Below, in pieces: positions 42,264-42,622 of a DNA stretch of 42,622 nucleotides. Numbering within the stretch: position 1 is the first letter of the stretch; every line of letters starts with the position of its first letter. Source of the stretch: an uncultured Lachnospiraceae bacterium (GTDB lineage Bacteria; Bacillota; Clostridia; Lachnospirales; Lachnospiraceae). The stretch is taken from contig CAJTVD010000019.1 in NCBI GenBank assembly GCA_910579495.1, forward strand, positions 11,573 through 54,194, read 5' to 3'. A program made the position numbers and the translations under genes. The notes below the pieces were generated by a model, which had not been told where the DNA came from, did not search any database, and was given only the letters and a program-made list of their open reading frames with translations.

Positions 42264-42395
42264 CACATATGTAGGAAAATAATTATTAAAAAATTCTAAA
42301 CCCATAATTTATTGAAAAAACTTAAGAGAACCTTATTCAGAATTCCAGATAAAATAGAAATTTTCAGGGCCTGCTTTTTTCTCGCCCAAACAAAA

Positions 42396-42433
42396 CGCCT
42401 TACGGCAGGACAAACATTCCCTGTCATAAGGCG
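42396..42433 (-). terminator. Minus-strand terminator hairpin without an obvious gene
   Basis: Arms CGCCTTA (42396-42402) and TAAGGCG (42427-42433) with an inner CAGG/CCTG stem; on the minus strand TTTTGTTT follows. It would stop transcription coming from the right, yet only a plus-strand gene start is seen there. The surrounding 42264-42499 is AT-rich and contains no gene I can support. Confidence 0.5.
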
Positions 42434-42499
42434 GTACAACAACATCAAAACTCTACCATTATAATAATTTAACCTGTTGTGCTAGATAAAAATATAAAA

Positions 42500-42574
42500 G
42501 AACTTCAACAAAATGTGCTATCCTATTTGTATCAACACAAACTTATGAAAGGAGGCATCATCATGTTGAAGTTC
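42500..42574 (+). promoter_or_regulatory. Inverted repeat covering a start codon
   Basis: GAACTTCAACA (42500-42510) is a perfect 11-base complement of TGTTGAAGTTC (42564-42574), which includes the last two bases of the ATG at 42563. The ribosome binding site AAAGGAGG lies in the loop. Transcripts entering from the left would hide the start codon. Insertion-sequence transposase genes commonly use this to avoid being switched on by read-in transcription. Confidence 0.5.
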
Positions 42575-42622
42575 CATACTAATGATACCACAGTCCTGAC
42601 AACTTTTGAAGATTTTATTTTA
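42563..42622 (+). CDS. N-terminal fragment of unidentified protein, possibly a transposase
   Basis: ATG 42563 follows AAAGGAGG with 8-base spacing, and the frame stays open for 20 residues to the window edge (MLKFHTNDTTVLTTFEDF...). I do not recognise the family with certainty. The start-codon hairpin, AT-rich upstream sequence and unpaired terminator nearby fit a transposase gene at the left end of an insertion sequence. A terminal inverted repeat could not be defined because the other end is outside the window. Confidence 0.5.
   Translation, partial: MLKFHTNDTTVLTTFEDFIL

Overview
The window looks like chromosomal DNA of a spore-forming Lachnospiraceae-type clostridium. The evidence is a SpoVT-type AbrB regulator, an hrcA-grpE-dnaK-dnaJ operon behind a perfect CIRCE, GGAGG ribosome binding sites before nearly every gene, and moderate GC with AT-rich intergenic regions. 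Gut-type content fits: a family 3 glucosidase, Rpn and AAA-like PD-(D/E)XK proteins, a VanW protein and a SIMPL lipoprotein. I see no rRNA, tRNA, CRISPR array or prophage.

Layout. 1-2203 (minus): an ABC-2 type exporter (ATPase, permease, second permease cut by the window edge). 2433-2615 (plus): an AT-rich orphan gene of 60 codons with its own promoter. 2730-4537 (minus): an OmpR/HisKA two-component system that may control the exporter. 4670-10422 (minus): a complete Dpp/Opp peptide importer in the order substrate-binding lipoprotein, D, F, B, C. It has a consensus promoter and a 30-bp palindrome in its leader. 10645-13376 (minus): acetyltransferase, MalY/PatB C-S lyase and cysteine synthase, which suggests the region handles sulfur amino acids or cysteine-containing peptides. 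13500-16559: a second acetyltransferase, an AAA-like/PD-(D/E)XK protein that seems to have lost the middle of its ATPase region, and a stand-alone C39-like papain-fold protein. 16706-18809 (minus): a MATE exporter and spoVT. 18909-23596 (minus): a DUF6056-like membrane protein, a PflX-like radical SAM protein and a family 3 beta-glucosidase in one probable operon.

23757-29765 (plus): mutS2, a second two-component system, trmL and a SIMPL lipoprotein whose Shine-Dalgarno lies in a perfect hairpin. 29933-36001 (minus): an Rpn nuclease, then a VanW protein, a PurM-like protein, an Lrp/AsnC regulator and an aminotransferase, with a previously uncalled 35-residue membrane protein at the head. 36112-36732 (plus): a membrane-anchored helical-repeat protein. 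36847-36974: a compact multi-hairpin element and the heat-shock operon terminator. 37023-42263 (minus): dnaJ, dnaK, grpE, hrcA with hairpins in the leader and between genes. The right edge carries the start of an unidentified plus-strand gene whose start codon is in an inverted repeat, an arrangement typical of transposase genes.

Most of the window is ordinary chromosomal content. I found no convincing new multi-gene system. The best leads are the AAA-like protein with the internal loss, the 35-residue membrane protein and its neighbours, and several RNA-level elements (36847-36940, the SIMPL leader, the dpp leader and the hrcA leader).
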